Assembly: GCA_000277445.1 (NCBI GenBank) | Contig: AJWJ01000134.1 | Location: forward strand, 1 to 47,702 | Direction: 5' to 3' | DNA: 47,702 bases | Origin: Polysphondylium violaceum | Lineage: Eukaryota; Evosea; Eumycetozoa; Dictyosteliales; Dictyosteliaceae | Shown: positions 1-12,020 of the stretch, in pieces | How positions within the stretch are numbered: position 1 is the first letter of the stretch | Layout: each line of letters starts with the position of its first letter | Position numbers and translations under genes: made by a program | Notes under the pieces: generated by a model | Told to the model about the DNA's origin: nothing | Databases searched by the model: none | The model's input: only the letters and a program-made list of their open reading frames with translations

Positions 1-451
1 TTTTTTTTTTAATTCACAACTTTATTATTAAGGTTTTAAAATATAATACCAATGGTTTGATCAAACAATAGTTTAAGTTATCAATCATTTTATTATTTAT
101 CCCTGGAAAAGGCCGAAAGATCCTTCTCAATAAATAAATTTTAATTTTTTTGAATTTTTTTTTTTTTTTTGTCATTTTTTCATCTCGTCTCAAAATTATA
201 TATCTGTGCCCAGAGAGGATTTTTTAGCCCACCTATTTTTTGTCAAAGAGTGTAATAATACAACTTTTTTTCTTTTCTATAAACATATCAGAGATAATAT
301 AAATAGCGTATTCCTATTCGTTCATTATCGTATTAAACACAAGACAGCAATATTGTTTAAATACAAGCACCAATAGCACACAACACACACATACAAACAT
401 ATATACATATATACACTCACCGTTTCCTATTTACATATATACATACATACA
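1..451. promoter_or_regulatory. 5' flank of the Rab32-like gene
   Basis: This is A/T-rich upstream DNA with poly-T runs at about 1-10 and 160-170. A TATA-like stretch (tataaata) lies near 298-305, about 150 bases before the start codon, and is followed by a CA-rich leader. I see no coding signal on either strand. The promoter assignment is inferred from position. Confidence 0.4.
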
Positions 452-1213
452 ATGGATAAAGATCATCACGAAAATGAATCTAAAGAGAATGATGAACCAA
501 TTTGTTTAAAGATTTTAGTAGTGGGTAAATTAGCTTGTGGAAAGACAAGTATTATCCAAAGATATTGTCATAATGAATTTCAACAAAGATATAAACCAAC
601 TGTAATTATTATAGATATAGATACATAGCGCAGAAGGAACAGCACAGATAGCTAATTTTATTTTTGATTTATATTAAATAATATGTATTAATATTTATTA
701 CATGAATATTATCTATAGATTGGAGTAGATTTTCAACAAAAAGAATTAGAGATTATGAATACTAAAGTTATTTTACAGTTGTGGGATATTGCAGGACAAG
801 AGAGATTTAATCATATGACTAGAGTATATTTCCAAAATGCAGATGGGGCAGTTGTTGTTTTTGATGCCACTAGAAGTGGTACATTTTTAGGAGCCAAGGC
901 ATGGAAGGATGATATTGATTTTTGTTTTTCAGATCAAGATCTTCCCACCATTTTATTGGCAAACAAATGTGATCTTTTAACACCACCCTATACATTCCCA
1001 GAAGACATTGACTCTTTTCGTGAACAAAATAAATTTATCAAATACTTTTACACTTCTGCCAAAGAGGATAAGAATATCAATGAAGCTTTGGAAGAGTTGG
1101 TCAAGGTAATTTTACAATCTTATGAACATGAAAAATCTACACAAGGTTTTAAATTGGATGCAAAAGAAAATAAGAGTTCTGCACCTGCAACTCAAGGAAA
1201 AACTTGTTGTTAA
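452..1213 (+). CDS. Rab32-family small GTPase
   Basis: Two exons, 452..601 and 719..1213, give 214 residues. The intron has a GTAATT donor and a TATAG acceptor and splits between Thr50 and Ile51 of the switch I region. Visible GTPase motifs are the P-loop GKLACGKTS, switch I YKPTIGVDF, WDIAGQERF, NKCD and SAKED. The WDIAGQ form (Ile-Ala for the usual Thr-Ala) followed by MTRVYFQNADGA is the Rab32/38 signature. The protein ends in a Cys-Cys pair, the usual Rab geranylgeranylation site. Rab32 proteins act on late endosomes, lysosome-related organelles and mitochondria; dictyostelids have several paralogues and I cannot say which one this is. The gene converges on the UBE3A-like gene. Confidence 0.9.
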
Positions 1214-1932
1214 GAGTAATAATAGTAATAAAAGTAATAGTAATAGTAAATAATAATAATAATAATAATGATAAAGTAATAAGAAACAACAAATTTATTA
1301 TGATAATGGTGGTGGTATCGAAGAGTTATGTTTTAAATACATTCTATTTATTCTATATAAAAAAAAATCAAATAAATAAATAATTACAATTTATGTACAG
1401 ATAATTATATAAATGTTGTTTCCTAGGAATAGTTTATATCTTTTAAATTAAAAAGGTAGAGGTTGGAATATTATTACAATCTTAAATGGAGAATTTTCAC
1501 ATATTTATAGTCTAATAACTCTATGCCGTTAATCCACAAACTAAAGTACCCATCCTATTCACCTTTTGGTCTATTATCACATTTAGTTTTGGGTAAAGCA
1601 AATGATTTAAGGCTGTTTACTAAATTATTTTATTGTTTTAATTTTAAAAAACTTATACAACAAAAAGGCTAAAACTGCCCTTTTTTTTGTTTTCCCTCCT
1701 GGATGAGCTGGCTTCAGTGAAATAAAGAGTAATAAAGAAAAAAGTAAAAATAGATGTTATTTTAATTATAAAATGTTGATGATAAAAATAGTTTATTAGT
1801 TTATTATTGTGTGATAGAGTGGCGTTAGGCTCTTGTTGTTGTTTGCCAGAGATATTATTTTTTATTATTTATATTCATCATTTAGTGTTGCTATTGTTAT
1901 TATATTTATATATTTATCATGAATGCATTTAT
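1214..1932. other. Convergent spacer between Rab32-like and UBE3A-like genes
   Basis: The first 150 bases hold TAA/TAG microsatellite-like repeats, probably the 3' UTR of the Rab gene, with AATAAA-type signals near 1370. A less A/T-rich patch at about 1500-1720 has no open frame longer than about 30 codons. I see no gene here. Confidence 0.4.
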
Positions 1933-4780
1933 TTATTTCAAACCAAAACCTTCTGAATGAGTTAAAGCTTTGGTTAAAAGGTCACGTAATTTTTCAAAAG
2001 ATGGATAGGCTGGTAAAATAAGAGTATTAAAGCAAGTGTGAGCAGAGGGTAAACGATCACTATCACCAGTTTTAGTGATTGTAAATTGTAATTTTCTGAG
2101 ACCACCATGTGGAACTCTATCACTACCAGTTGTAAATGACAAGAATTTCTTTTTATTTTCATTGCTAAGTTCATGTAGAACCAACCAAAAGTTCCTAAAA
2201 ATTATTAAACAAACTATATTAATATCCAACATATTTATCAAAAAAAATACTATGACGACTACTTACTTAATTGTTGTATCTTGACCAGAATAACCACCAT
2301 CATAATTTGTAACAGTTTCCAATTCACTAAAATCTAAATCCTCTACACCACAAATCAAACTCTCCAACTCTTCAGGTCTGACAAATTTCAAAATATCAGA
2401 ATCACAAACCATTTTAAAACCCTTAAAGAATGGATTCCATTGTTTAGAGATTGAGCTATTTAAAATATATTCTTGATATAGTTCAATGTATTCATTCTTA
2501 TTTTCATTGGTGACTGCAATATTTTCACCATCTTTTTTCAATTCAACAGTTTTTCTCTCTCCAAAATTACTTTCATAATTAACACTAAAATCTATACACC
2601 AATCTGAAACATCGCCAGTAAATTCTTTAACTGATACTAAACTCTTATATATAGTTGGGTCGATCGATTCAATATCTTGAAATTTAACTTTTTGTTCAAG
2701 TAATTTCTTAAAAATAACTAAAGGAAAATGTACATCTAATATAATACTATTATAAAGTGCTAGACCTAAAATCTAGATTTGTATTGTATTAGTATTAATG
2801 TGAATATTTTATAATCAAAATACTCTACTTACAATACCAATTAATTCAAATTCAATATAATCAAGAGAATCTTGGTTAAACCAATAACATCTTGTTGCTT
2901 CATTGTATTTAAACATTCCAAATTCTGGATCAAAAATCTTTCTAACAATCAATTGGAAAAACTCTTGTTTAACACCACCTTGATCAATACCTTCTTCTCC
3001 AATAAAATGTACTTTTAATTCTTTTTTTAAATCGTTTTGCTTTTTAGTTTTTAATTGTTGAATCTAGAGAAATAATTTTATATAATTATTAATATACTCT
3101 AACTAAACACCACTTTACTACTATTGCTATTACTTACTCTATCCAAAGTATTTTGAATGAGTGTTTCTCTTTTGACTTTAAAAATTAAAAAATCTTCTGC
3201 AGTTGCATAACCAAAGTTTCCAAGTGGAGTTCTGTGATATTTTTGTTGAAGAGTATGTTCAATTGTAAGATACATACTCTTGCTGTTGACATCCAATACA
3301 CATGGATATGTTGAAAATGTAAATCCATCTTTTCTTATCAAGTTTGGAAAATCAACATTAAAATCAAGTTCTTGATTTATCATATCATTATAAAATTCTG
3401 TATATCCTACATGGTTTTTAATTTCATTTACTTTATCTATAATGAAAGATTAGTATATTGGTGTTGCGTTTTGTAGTTGTCAATAATACTTACATAATAA
3501 ATCAATAATTGCACAAGCGCCCTTGATTGAGTCATCATTATGTAAATCAAAAGATTTATTTGGATCAGGTTCATTGCCATCCATCAATATTCTAACAGTG
3601 ATAAATTGATTAAAGTTTGTCAACATTTGAATAAAATCTTCTTTTGGGAAATTTGAAAACCAATTATAAAATACTGTTATCATTGAATGATTCAAATTAA
3701 ACATAGCAGAGCATACATTTGCCAATATATTTCTATTATCTAATTCATGAATAAATGGATTCTATAATAATGGTATTAACAAGAGTGAGTGAGTGAAAAG
3801 TAATGCCTATTTTCCATCTATCTATACATACAATGATAAGGAATGCAAAAGGCTTTAAATGGTCTACATTATCATAGGTTTTTGAATTATATTTTAAATT
3901 ATTGCTAAGTTGAGTAATTGATTTTCTAATTTCTTCTTTAATTTCATCACGATTCTATTGATAGTGGTATTATTATTAGTCTAAATTATTCATACTTATA
4001 CTCTAGAGTAGTAACTTACTAAATTTAATAAAGATTCAAATATTTTTTTAATATCACAAAGATCTAATCCTTGAAAATAATTTTGATCATCAATCGTTTG
4101 TTTTTTATCCTAAATAAGTAGTAGCAATAATGTAAGTGTTGGTGTGATGGATAATCATAGATAGGGATAGTAAGAGTAATAGTAATAAACACATACAGTT
4201 TTAAATGAACTAATACTTGTTGGCAAAGAAAAGTTTGTTGCTATAAAATTTACAATAGAACTATAGTTATTCTCTTTAGAGAGTTCTAATAATATTTCAA
4301 TGTTTTGAGAAGTAATGTTTCTTTCATTCTTTGATGCAGATAAATAAGAACATAAATATTTTTCTTCATACTTTTGTGCTAGTCTCAATGCTTTTACTGC
4401 TGCATCGCTTGGATCTGTTATTCTATCAAATACTATAGAGTAGTTTTATTAGGTTAGCAAAGAGGAGGAGAGAGAGAAAGAGAAAGAGATGAATAGATAC
4501 ATACAAGAGTTATGACAACAATACTTTGAATGTGTAATTAATTTCTCATTACATCCTAAATGAACTTGAGTAAAATATCTACAATAGAGGAGTGGTAGTC
4601 ATTGTTAGTTTATTGTACCAAGTATGCATGTGCTTTGTTTATAAATACATACTGGTTTAATAGAAACTTTGCTCTATTTTGGTCGTGTTGTTGTTTCTCT
4701 GGATTTTGATTAGGACTACCGATAGTGGGTGAGATGACTCCACTGTTGGTCGTGGTGGTAGTGGTGTTGTTTTTAGACAT
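1933..4780 (-). CDS. ube3a: UBE3A-type HECT E3 ubiquitin ligase with AZUL zinc finger
   Basis: Ten exons: 4653..4780, 4505..4578, 4432..4197, 4109..4020, 3954..3832, 3761..3494, 3436..3138, 3063..2833, 2772..2267 and 2194..1933. All junctions keep phase and give 738 residues. The N-terminus resembles the AZUL finger specific to UBE3A, followed by DPSDAAVKALRLA, matching the region after that finger in animals. The C-terminal half is a full HECT domain: GEEGIDQGGVKQEFFQL, LGLALYNSIILDVHFP, and the catalytic cysteine in SAHTCFNTL about 35 residues before the end. UBE3A transfers ubiquitin from an E2 through this cysteine and associates with the proteasome. I chose the start at MSKNNT; an in-frame ATG at about 4816 would add only a short Ile-rich stretch. 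Animal UBE3A is about 850-875 residues, so this is somewhat shorter. Confidence 0.9.
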
Positions 4781-5431
4781 TGTTATTATTATTATAATAT
4801 AGTTTTCAATCTGCACGTACTAAACTAAAGAACACACACAACATATAAATATAAATATACACTGCTGTTAGGGATAAACCACTGGTATTGTTTGGTTGAG
4901 AATAAATATAGAGTATTTTATAAAGTAATATTAGACGAATGTGAATATGTGAATATGTGAATATGTGAATACAGTGTTGCGAGTATATATATATTAATAT
5001 ATCTCTGTCCCTTACAATTGAAATTAGAAATATTGAAAAAAAAATTGCGAAAATACTGTAGTTTTTTTTTGTGTTTTTTTTTTTTTTTAATTTTTTTTAA
5101 TTTTTTTTATAAAATCTTAAAACTTTTTTTCTGGAATTAATTAATTGTTTGGATATCGTATTACTTATATTTATCAATTTATTTTTAATTGAACAGATTA
5201 TCTTCACACGAGAAATTGATTTTTTTTTTAAAAAATATTCAAAAAATCAAATTGTGAGCGCGAACCACACCACAAAAATAAAATAAAAAATGAGTTGGTT
5301 CGGTGCAAAGTTTTAAATATCCAATATATTGGACATCCATAGAACATTCATTGGTATTGAAAAAGAATCTTTATCAATTAAATCTATTTTTAAAGAAATA
5401 TATATAATTTTTTTTTTTTATTGTTCAAAAT
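4781..5431. promoter_or_regulatory. UBE3A-like 5' flank and EF-hand gene 3' flank
   Basis: This 650-base spacer has poly-T runs around 5080-5110. It contains four tandem copies of gtgaatat (4941..4972) and a perfect 14-bp palindrome, tccaatatattgga (5320..5333). The right-hand part is the 3' region of the leftward EF-hand gene. No gene is seen. Confidence 0.4.
4941..4972. repeat. Tandem 8-bp repeat, four copies of gtgaatat
   Basis: The unit is read directly; the last copy ends in c instead of t. It lies about 160 bases upstream of the UBE3A-like start codon. Confidence 0.85.
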
Positions 5432-8062
5432 CTAACTTGTATTAGATAGGTTACAAAACAGAGTAGAAGGCAAAAAATTAGAGAGAAACGAAAAAAAGCT
5501 CTGGGTGCCTGTGGCGGTGCTGTGGGAATTATCTTTACCGGCAACCATTTCCTTATTTTTATCCATTTGGAGTGCCAATTGTTTTTCCAACATTTTACTA
5601 GTTTGTCTTTCCTCTTGATAGAGTTTTTGATATCTAGACAACTCTGCACTGGCTTGTTTCTTAAATTCTTCAAAAGCAGCAGTTTGTTCATTGATGAGAT
5701 TTTGAGTGTTTTCATTTTGTTCTTCCATTTCAAAAGTATGTAAACGAATGATATCTTGTTTCTTTAATCTTCTCATACTACCAATATTTAAATTGGATTG
5801 AAGTTGTTCTAAATCTGATCCAGAGAGGGTAGATTGTTGTTGTTGTAAAGAAAATGGTTGTAATGATTGAGATTTTTGTTGCTGAACAGATTGTTGTTGT
5901 TTAAAAATTTGTTGTTGGGAAACGAGATTGAATGGTGAAAGTGGTGCCACGTTTGGACCTGGAGAGGATGATACGCTATGGGGTGATTTGAGTGATGGAC
6001 TAGATGTTCTAATATAGTTTGGTGAGCTAATTGATCTTGATGTTGGGAGTGATGTTGCACTAGATACAAGTGGTGGAGTTACAATGGGTGTGGATACTAC
6101 ATGAGTATTTTGTTGAGGTGAAGCAATTACAGAATTGTGTTGACTATTATATTGACTATTATTATTATTACTATTATTATTATCATTATTACTTGGTGAA
6201 TTTATAATAATTTGATCCAATGATGGTTGTTGTGTCGATGTAAATATTGGTGAAGATTGATTATCTTGAATCTTTTGAGGTGAATTTTGAAATTCAAATG
6301 ATTCATCATTTGGCAAAATAATATTACTACTATTGAGTTGATCTTTGAGTGATGATAATTCACCTTCATCTTCATAACTTGTATACATTGGCGAATTTGA
6401 ACCAACCGATGAATAATTTTGTGATCTATTCAATTCTTCAAATTCAGATTCCAAAGATTGAGCCATTGGTTTGTTTTCATCTTGTTGTTGTTGTTGTAAT
6501 TGTTGAAGTTGTTGTTTTTCTTGTTTATATTGTTGGAACAACTGAGCAAGATTACTATTGGGTCCAATGGTAGAATACTTTTCAGATTTTTGTTTTGATA
6601 ATACAGGCTTGGAGCTATCAACCACTGGTTTAGTTCTTCTCACGGTAAAGGTTCCACTTTTATCAATATTTTTGTCTGTTTCGTCATTTGGCGAGGAAAA
6701 GGTCACCATCATAGAGAGTTTGTTGTTGATATTTTGTTGATTCTTTAGCAAAAGTTTAAGTTTTTTAATTTCCAAATCCTTAAAGACCACGTTTTCATTG
6801 AGTGCTCTAGCTTTTTCTTTCTCTTGATCAATAGACTCACGCAAGAGTTCTTCATTTTGAGAGAGTTTTGAAATTTGTGTTTTTAAATTTGTGTTTTGTA
6901 CAATGAGGTCTTTGTTGGCGTCTCTCATACCATCGACAAATCTGGCATCTTTACGGAGTCTGTCGTTTTCTTGGTCTTTTTTCTTTAGATTGATTTCAAG
7001 ATTTTGACGTGTTTTTTCAAGTATAGAAATCTCTGTTTGGAAAGTTTCGCATTCTTTTTCGAGTGATTTATAAGATTCTTGAAGTTGATCAACAATTTGA
7101 GAGTTTCTATTCCATTGAGAAAAGGAGCTGTTGGGACTACTGACCGACGATTCGATACGAAAATCATCATCGTGTTCCTTTTCACCACTGTTTCCTTCAT
7201 AGGTTAGTTTTGGACTCATTGGATGATTGAGACCGCCAAATCGAGACAAAAACAAGTTGGCATCGATACATTCGTCATTGTCTCGAGGGAGGTCGTTGAG
7301 AAACATCATTAGTTTTTGATGGGGAATTTCACGTCCATAATTGAGCTTGGTAATGAGATCGTTGAATTGGTCAAATGATACCACTGGCTTTGAGGTAAAT
7401 AGTCTGCCAAACTTGTTTTTAGATGGACTGTGTCCAGCAATATGACTAAATTGAGGAGAACCAGTTCCAGCACTACCACTTCCACTGCCGCTTACAAGAG
7501 GTGATAGTCTTGGAGTAATATTAAACTTTTTCAAAAGATCAACGGGTACTTTGAATTTTGGTAATCTTTGCTTCTCTAATCTTTGTCTTCTGGCCTCTTT
7601 TGGATCCATGCCGTCCATGTACCAAGTCATTGATTGAAGGAATGATTGAATGTCTATTTTAATATTGGACTCATCTTGGTCTTCATTACCGCCGTCCATA
7701 CTATTACCAAGTCCGCCGCTACTGTTCATCAAATTGCTTTGATTTGAATGAACTATATTTAAAAATGTCAACAATTTGCTAATGAGGGGATTGTTTTGTT
7801 CAATGTCTGGTATAAGGGATTCAATTTCATTTCTAAGTTGATCGAGTGTGATAATACCGCTGTCATCGACATCAATAGATTTGAACAATTCCTCCATTTG
7901 TTGTATAAATTCATTAGTGTTTGGTGTTGATGGAGTGGTGTTGTTGTTTGATGATGACAATCTAACATCTTCCATTAAACTAAGATCAACTTCGTCATCT
8001 GATAAATCTTGTTGTTGATGTTGTTGGTCATCATCCTCTTCTTCTTTATGATATCTGTACAT
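5432..8062 (-). CDS. EF-hand / coiled-coil protein
   Basis: A single open exon encodes 876 residues. An acidic start precedes an EF-hand at residues 64-75 (DVDDSGIITLDQ); the last loop position is Gln instead of the usual Glu, so calcium binding may be weak. A long charged helical region (about residues 320-460) looks like coiled coil, followed by Ser/Gln/Asn-rich low complexity and a second coiled coil near the C-terminus (FEMEEQNENTQNL to LEKQLALQMDKNKEM). The layout is like EF-hand adaptors such as Rab11-FIP3 or KASH5, but I see no family-specific domain and assign no function. The last 40 residues are unusual: the +1 frame over the same DNA encodes a hydrophobic, tail-anchor-like segment (see findings). 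Confidence 0.8.
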   Translation of the reverse strand: MYRYHKEEEDDDQQHQQQDLSDDEVDLSLMEDVRLSSSNNNTTPSTPNTNEFIQQMEELFKSIDVDDSGIITLDQLRNEIESLIPDIEQNNPLISKLLTFLNIVHSNQSNLMNSSGGLGNSMDGGNEDQDESNIKIDIQSFLQSMTWYMDGMDPKEARRQRLEKQRLPKFKVPVDLLKKFNITPRLSPLVSGSGSGSAGTGSPQFSHIAGHSPSKNKFGRLFTSKPVVSFDQFNDLITKLNYGREIPHQKLMMFLNDLPRDNDECIDANLFLSRFGGLNHPMSPKLTYEGNSGEKEHDDDFRIESSVSSPNSSFSQWNRNSQIVDQLQESYKSLEKECETFQTEISILEKTRQNLEINLKKKDQENDRLRKDARFVDGMRDANKDLIVQNTNLKTQISKLSQNEELLRESIDQEKEKARALNENVVFKDLEIKKLKLLLKNQQNINNKLSMMVTFSSPNDETDKNIDKSGTFTVRRTKPVVDSSKPVLSKQKSEKYSTIGPNSNLAQLFQQYKQEKQQLQQLQQQQQDENKPMAQSLESEFEELNRSQNYSSVGSNSPMYTSYEDEGELSSLKDQLNSSNIILPNDESFEFQNSPQKIQDNQSSPIFTSTQQPSLDQIIINSPSNNDNNNSNNNNSQYNSQHNSVIASPQQNTHVVSTPIVTPPLVSSATSLPTSRSISSPNYIRTSSPSLKSPHSVSSSPGPNVAPLSPFNLVSQQQIFKQQQSVQQQKSQSLQPFSLQQQQSTLSGSDLEQLQSNLNIGSMRRLKKQDIIRLHTFEMEEQNENTQNLINEQTAAFEEFKKQASAELSRYQKLYQEERQTSKMLEKQLALQMDKNKEMVAGKDNSHSTATGTQSFFSFLSNFLPSTLFCNLSNTS

Positions 8063-8760
8063 TTTATTATTATTATTGATATATTGATTATTGATATATT
8101 GATTATTTCTACTATTACTATTTTAATGCGCGTTGTTTTGTGTTTGTGTATATATTATAAATCTAATTTATATTGATGCTTGTTTAGGGTGTGAGGGGTG
8201 AATATTATATAAATAGAAAAAAAAATAAAAAGGAAAATGTATTTAAACACAAAAACATGTGATTTGAATTCCCACACGAGAACACACACACAAAAATATT
8301 ATATTGTATTGACCACCACACACTCTAAATATACCCTTATTGTAAATAACGACTTTTTTTTTTTTTTTAAATTAATTTTTGCAAAAAAGCTTTGAAAAAA
8401 AAAAAAAATAAAAAAAAATAAAAAAAAAAAAGATATCGGGACCAAAGGTTGATTTAGATTGTGTAATTAATTAATTTGTCAATTTGTGTAAACAATTCAA
8501 TTATTGGTCGATAATGAGGGTAAAAAAAAATTAAATTAAAAGTAAATTGTATTTTCTAACAAGATATTTAAAAAAAAGAAAAAAAAAAAACTGCAATGTC
8601 AGATGGGGTGTCCTGCGATAAATCATTCCCCAAAAGTTGGGAAGGGGCGGTTTTTATAAAAACGATCAATCGAGATGATCACATGGTGTGATTTAATTTT
8701 AAGTGTAAAAGTTTATTATTATCATAATACTGATGTGCTTATTCTTATTTTTATTAATTA
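8063..8760. promoter_or_regulatory. EF-hand gene promoter and INTS10 3' flank
   Basis: Two perfect copies of a 15-bp unit (ttgatatattgatta) at 8076..8105 lie in the leader of the EF-hand gene. Further upstream are A-rich runs, then a G+C-rich patch at about 8598-8690 with ccccaaaagttgggaagggg, a short inverted repeat flanked by G runs. Dictyostelid promoters often carry G/C-rich boxes in such A/T-rich surroundings. No gene is seen. Confidence 0.4.
8076..8105. repeat. Two tandem copies of a 15-bp unit
   Basis: ttgatatattgatta is repeated twice without mismatch, immediately 5' of the EF-hand gene start codon. Confidence 0.85.
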
Positions 8761-11652
8761 TTATTCTTTCATTTTATCATCGTCAACATCATCACCGCCA
8801 TCAATGTCATCATTGTCTCCATTTAATGAATCCTTATCATTCATTTCCTTATCCTTGTTCTTTTGTTCTCTTTTAGATAGAGCGTTATCCAATTCATCTG
8901 CAAAGAATTTGTTTAAAAGAACAGGTAGAGTCATATCTGGTTTTCTGGTAGAGGTAGTAATATGTCTTTCAATAATTGATATCATATCTCTATTATTTTC
9001 AACGACTTGGTCTGATTGTAAAATATCCAATTTAAAACCTTTGGTTAATAGACAACTAAACTCCTCCAACATTTCAATGTCTATAGTGAATTAATTGAGT
9101 TAATATTGAGATAGATGTATGTATGTAGCATAAAAGTCGCATCTACTTACTGATAATATAATCAAAAAATCTTGGGAAAAAGAAACCAATTTGCAAGTCT
9201 TTGATGGCCAGATTTGATAGAGGGATTTCACCCTCCTTAAGTTTGGGTTTCTTTTTAACATCGCTACTATATTTTATAGTGTTTACCACTTGTTGGAATC
9301 TGGGTTTAAAATAGCTCCAATACAATTGATAGAGTACAATCATTTCACCAACCATACCCAGTCTTTCATAAAATGTTGCCAGTGTAACAATACACCAAAA
9401 TAATATTTCCTCTTCATTAAAACTTGTGAAATAGGGCTTCAATGTACTAATGATACGAGTAGATTCTTTGGGATTCTCTGGAATTGATATCGATACCAGT
9501 ATTTCCAATAAGAAAATCATTGCATCCTCAATTTCAGAATGATTTGTGAGACCAAGATTTAAAAACAACCTATTTATCCATAAATCATCTTTTGGATCAA
9601 AAGACAATTTCTTGCCAATCTCTGCAATGGGGATCAAGGTTTTCGAATGATATCCAGAGAGTTGAGTTTTCATCTCCTTGTATAAACTCAAACCCATTGA
9701 ATAAGATTCCTATTAATAGTAGTAAATGGATTGAATGAGTAAATCAACATCCTATTTATAGAATAAACAAACAAACTTACATAAAAATAATGACCATCGG
9801 CAATACTGTTTTTCAACCAATAGAATCTTGGTTGTGACCAAAGTTTGGTGAATAGCTTTTTAAAATCTTCTATCCAGGGCTCTTGGTTCAAATCATTGTA
9901 ACACTCGAGTGTAAGGGTAAGGTGATTGATGCCTGTGGTCTCCAACACACTGTGGGGCGCTTTTTGATTTGTTTTTGCATTCTTTTTATCTTGTTCTTCT
10001 TGGTCGTCGTCATCATAGCTGGAAACAGAAGAATAATAGTTTAACACTTGTCTAACAATCATTGATAGCTTGGGTGGCGGTATACCAATGTCTTTGTTGT
10101 TTACTGAGGTAATGATACAAGTCTTTGGATTTGATATTCTCTTTGCATTGGGAGTGATGTTGGGATTTCCCAATACAAGAAACCTAAAGTATCTCCAGGC
10201 AGATACATAAAACAATGACGAGAGTAAATAAATTCCAAGATGTATTTCAAACTCATAGGCTTCATTAGAGTCGACAGTTTCGTCGTCATCATCGTCTTCA
10301 TTAGAGTTTCTCTCAAAGTAGTCGTGTCTTGATTTTTCAGGATCTGATAAAAGATCAATCACCAATCTCGGAGATGATTTCTTGAAATGTGGCGTTCCAC
10401 TGTCAGCCAACAATTGAAGGAAATCTTGAATTTTCATTACCAACTCATAGCTGATATCATCTCCTTTACACACATAATATTTCCAACAATATTTAATAAT
10501 CTTGAATCTCTTGAACTCTTTTCCCTTAAACTCTTCTTTATCCATATGAAATATTAACGGCATTGAGAAAACATTGATTGGCAATAAAATCAATTCACTG
10601 TTCTTGTCAATTTTAAATTTCTTTTTATATAATAAGAATGTATTTAATCCATTAAACTATATATATACATATTTATATCATCATTAGTATATATTATAAT
10701 TTTATCTCTAATAATATAATAATTACCCAAAATGATTTAAATTGTTGATTATTTAATAAAATATTATGTTTTTCTTTATCATTGTCATGATTGTTGCTCA
10801 AGAATAGATTATTAAATTTAAATTTAAATAATAAATACAATAGTGTAGAGTATTCGTAATGTTGGTGTTGATTTAAATATTTACATGTATGATTTAATAA
10901 ATTCATAAATTTAAATAAATCTCCAATTTTTTCTTTTTCTGTTTGTTGTTGTTGTTGTTGCTGTTGCTGTGGCTGTTCTCCATTGAATAAAATTTTAATG
11001 GGATTATAATATTTACACTGATCTATTTCATTGATATAATCTTTTAATCTCTTGTCTTGATTTAGGTTTTTATATATTGACTCGATGATATTGTATAAGG
11101 TAATTTCGCTAAACACAAAACCACCATTATTCTTATTGCTATTATTACTACTATTACTGTTATTATTACTATTTACAAATATTTCTGAAAATTGAGAGGG
11201 ATAGTTTCTTTCGGTGTATAAATAATAGAATGATGATTTAATATCATGTACAAGTGATAATAACACAATATATACGATATAATCTGAAAAGAACTCATTG
11301 TTAAATCTAAATATCAAATTGGAGTTAGAATAAATATGCCTGGACGCGCATCATCTACGATAATCTACATACATATCCCAAAATAAACGATTTGATGTTT
11401 TGAAATCTCTTTCTTTAATTGATATTATATAGTGTTGTAACTATTGATGATGTTAGAATATTTTTGTACCATTCATATGATGATGATGAGTCTTTTTATA
11501 TATACCAATAGATAATGATTTGATTTAAATAAAGAAGATGCCACCAAACATAATGATTTTGCTTCGCTTATATTTTTTTTTGATTTTATTTCGTCCAATA
11601 TATCATTTACTGAACAATCATTATGATTATTATTACCATTTCGATCATTCAT
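8761..11652 (-). CDS. ints10: Integrator complex subunit 10
   Basis: Six exons: 11652..11506, 11440..11373, 11339..10727, 10656..9781, 9709..9151 and 9080..8761, giving 860 residues. INTS10 belongs to the Integrator complex, which processes snRNA 3' ends and terminates RNA polymerase II. Two regions match my memory of human INTS10. Near the N-terminus AKSLCLVASSLF and FKTSNRLFWDM parallel the human AKAWLITARSLY and TAGRLLYDM. Near the C-terminus RFFDYIINIEMLEEFSCL parallels FFNYVTNIDMLEEFAYL. The middle has a short Gln run and acidic patches. The 5' ATG (MNDRNG) is preceded in frame only by a TTG. Human INTS10 is about 710 residues; the extra length is low complexity. Exon 2 (68 bp) rests on phase and on the INTS10 match across it. 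Confidence 0.82.
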
Positions 11653-12020
11653 CTTCAATTAATTATCAAGCCTCTAATTGAAGCTCATAATTTCATCAGA
11701 AAAAACTTTTTTTTTTTCATGAATCAAAATGCAAAAAAATGTGCAAAAAAAATGCAAAAAGTGATCACAAAGAGAGAACTATGGTAAATTTAGATCATAA
11801 TACTTTTCGAGAAGTCGATGAATACCAAAAGAACAGTACCATTTCTATAATAGATCAGGTCAAATATCGATCTGATTTATTAAAGTTGAATTGCTCTTTC
11901 GGGATTTTATTCATTATTATTATGAGCATCTTAATATAAAACAATTTGGTCCTTTATCTTTGCGAAAGAGCTCTCAACAATAGCATTGCTTTCATATTTG
12001 ATATAAATCTTTTTTTTATT
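11653..12020. other. Spacer between INTS10 start and PH-LIM gene end
   Basis: This is the INTS10 promoter side plus the 3' flank of the PH-LIM gene. It is less A/T-rich than most spacers and has short open frames on both strands (plus strand 11739..11939, 66 codons). None has clear homology. The minus strand near 11945-12000 reads YESNAIVESSFAKIKD, vaguely transposase-like. I do not call a gene. Confidence 0.3.

Noticed and set aside
5290-5316. Eight-codon ORF MSWFGAKF on the plus strand
   Set aside because: It lies in the 3' flank of the EF-hand gene and opens no larger frame or clear splice donor.
11739-11939. 66-codon plus-strand ORF between INTS10 and the PH-LIM gene
   Set aside because: It starts in an A-rich stretch, has no recognisable domain, ends in a hydrophobic Ile-rich run from A/T-rich DNA, and lacks an independent promoter or terminator.
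11945-12000. Minus-strand peptide YESNAIVESSFAKIKD, vaguely like a transposase
   Set aside because: Too short to assign to any family, with no terminal repeats or further transposase motifs nearby.
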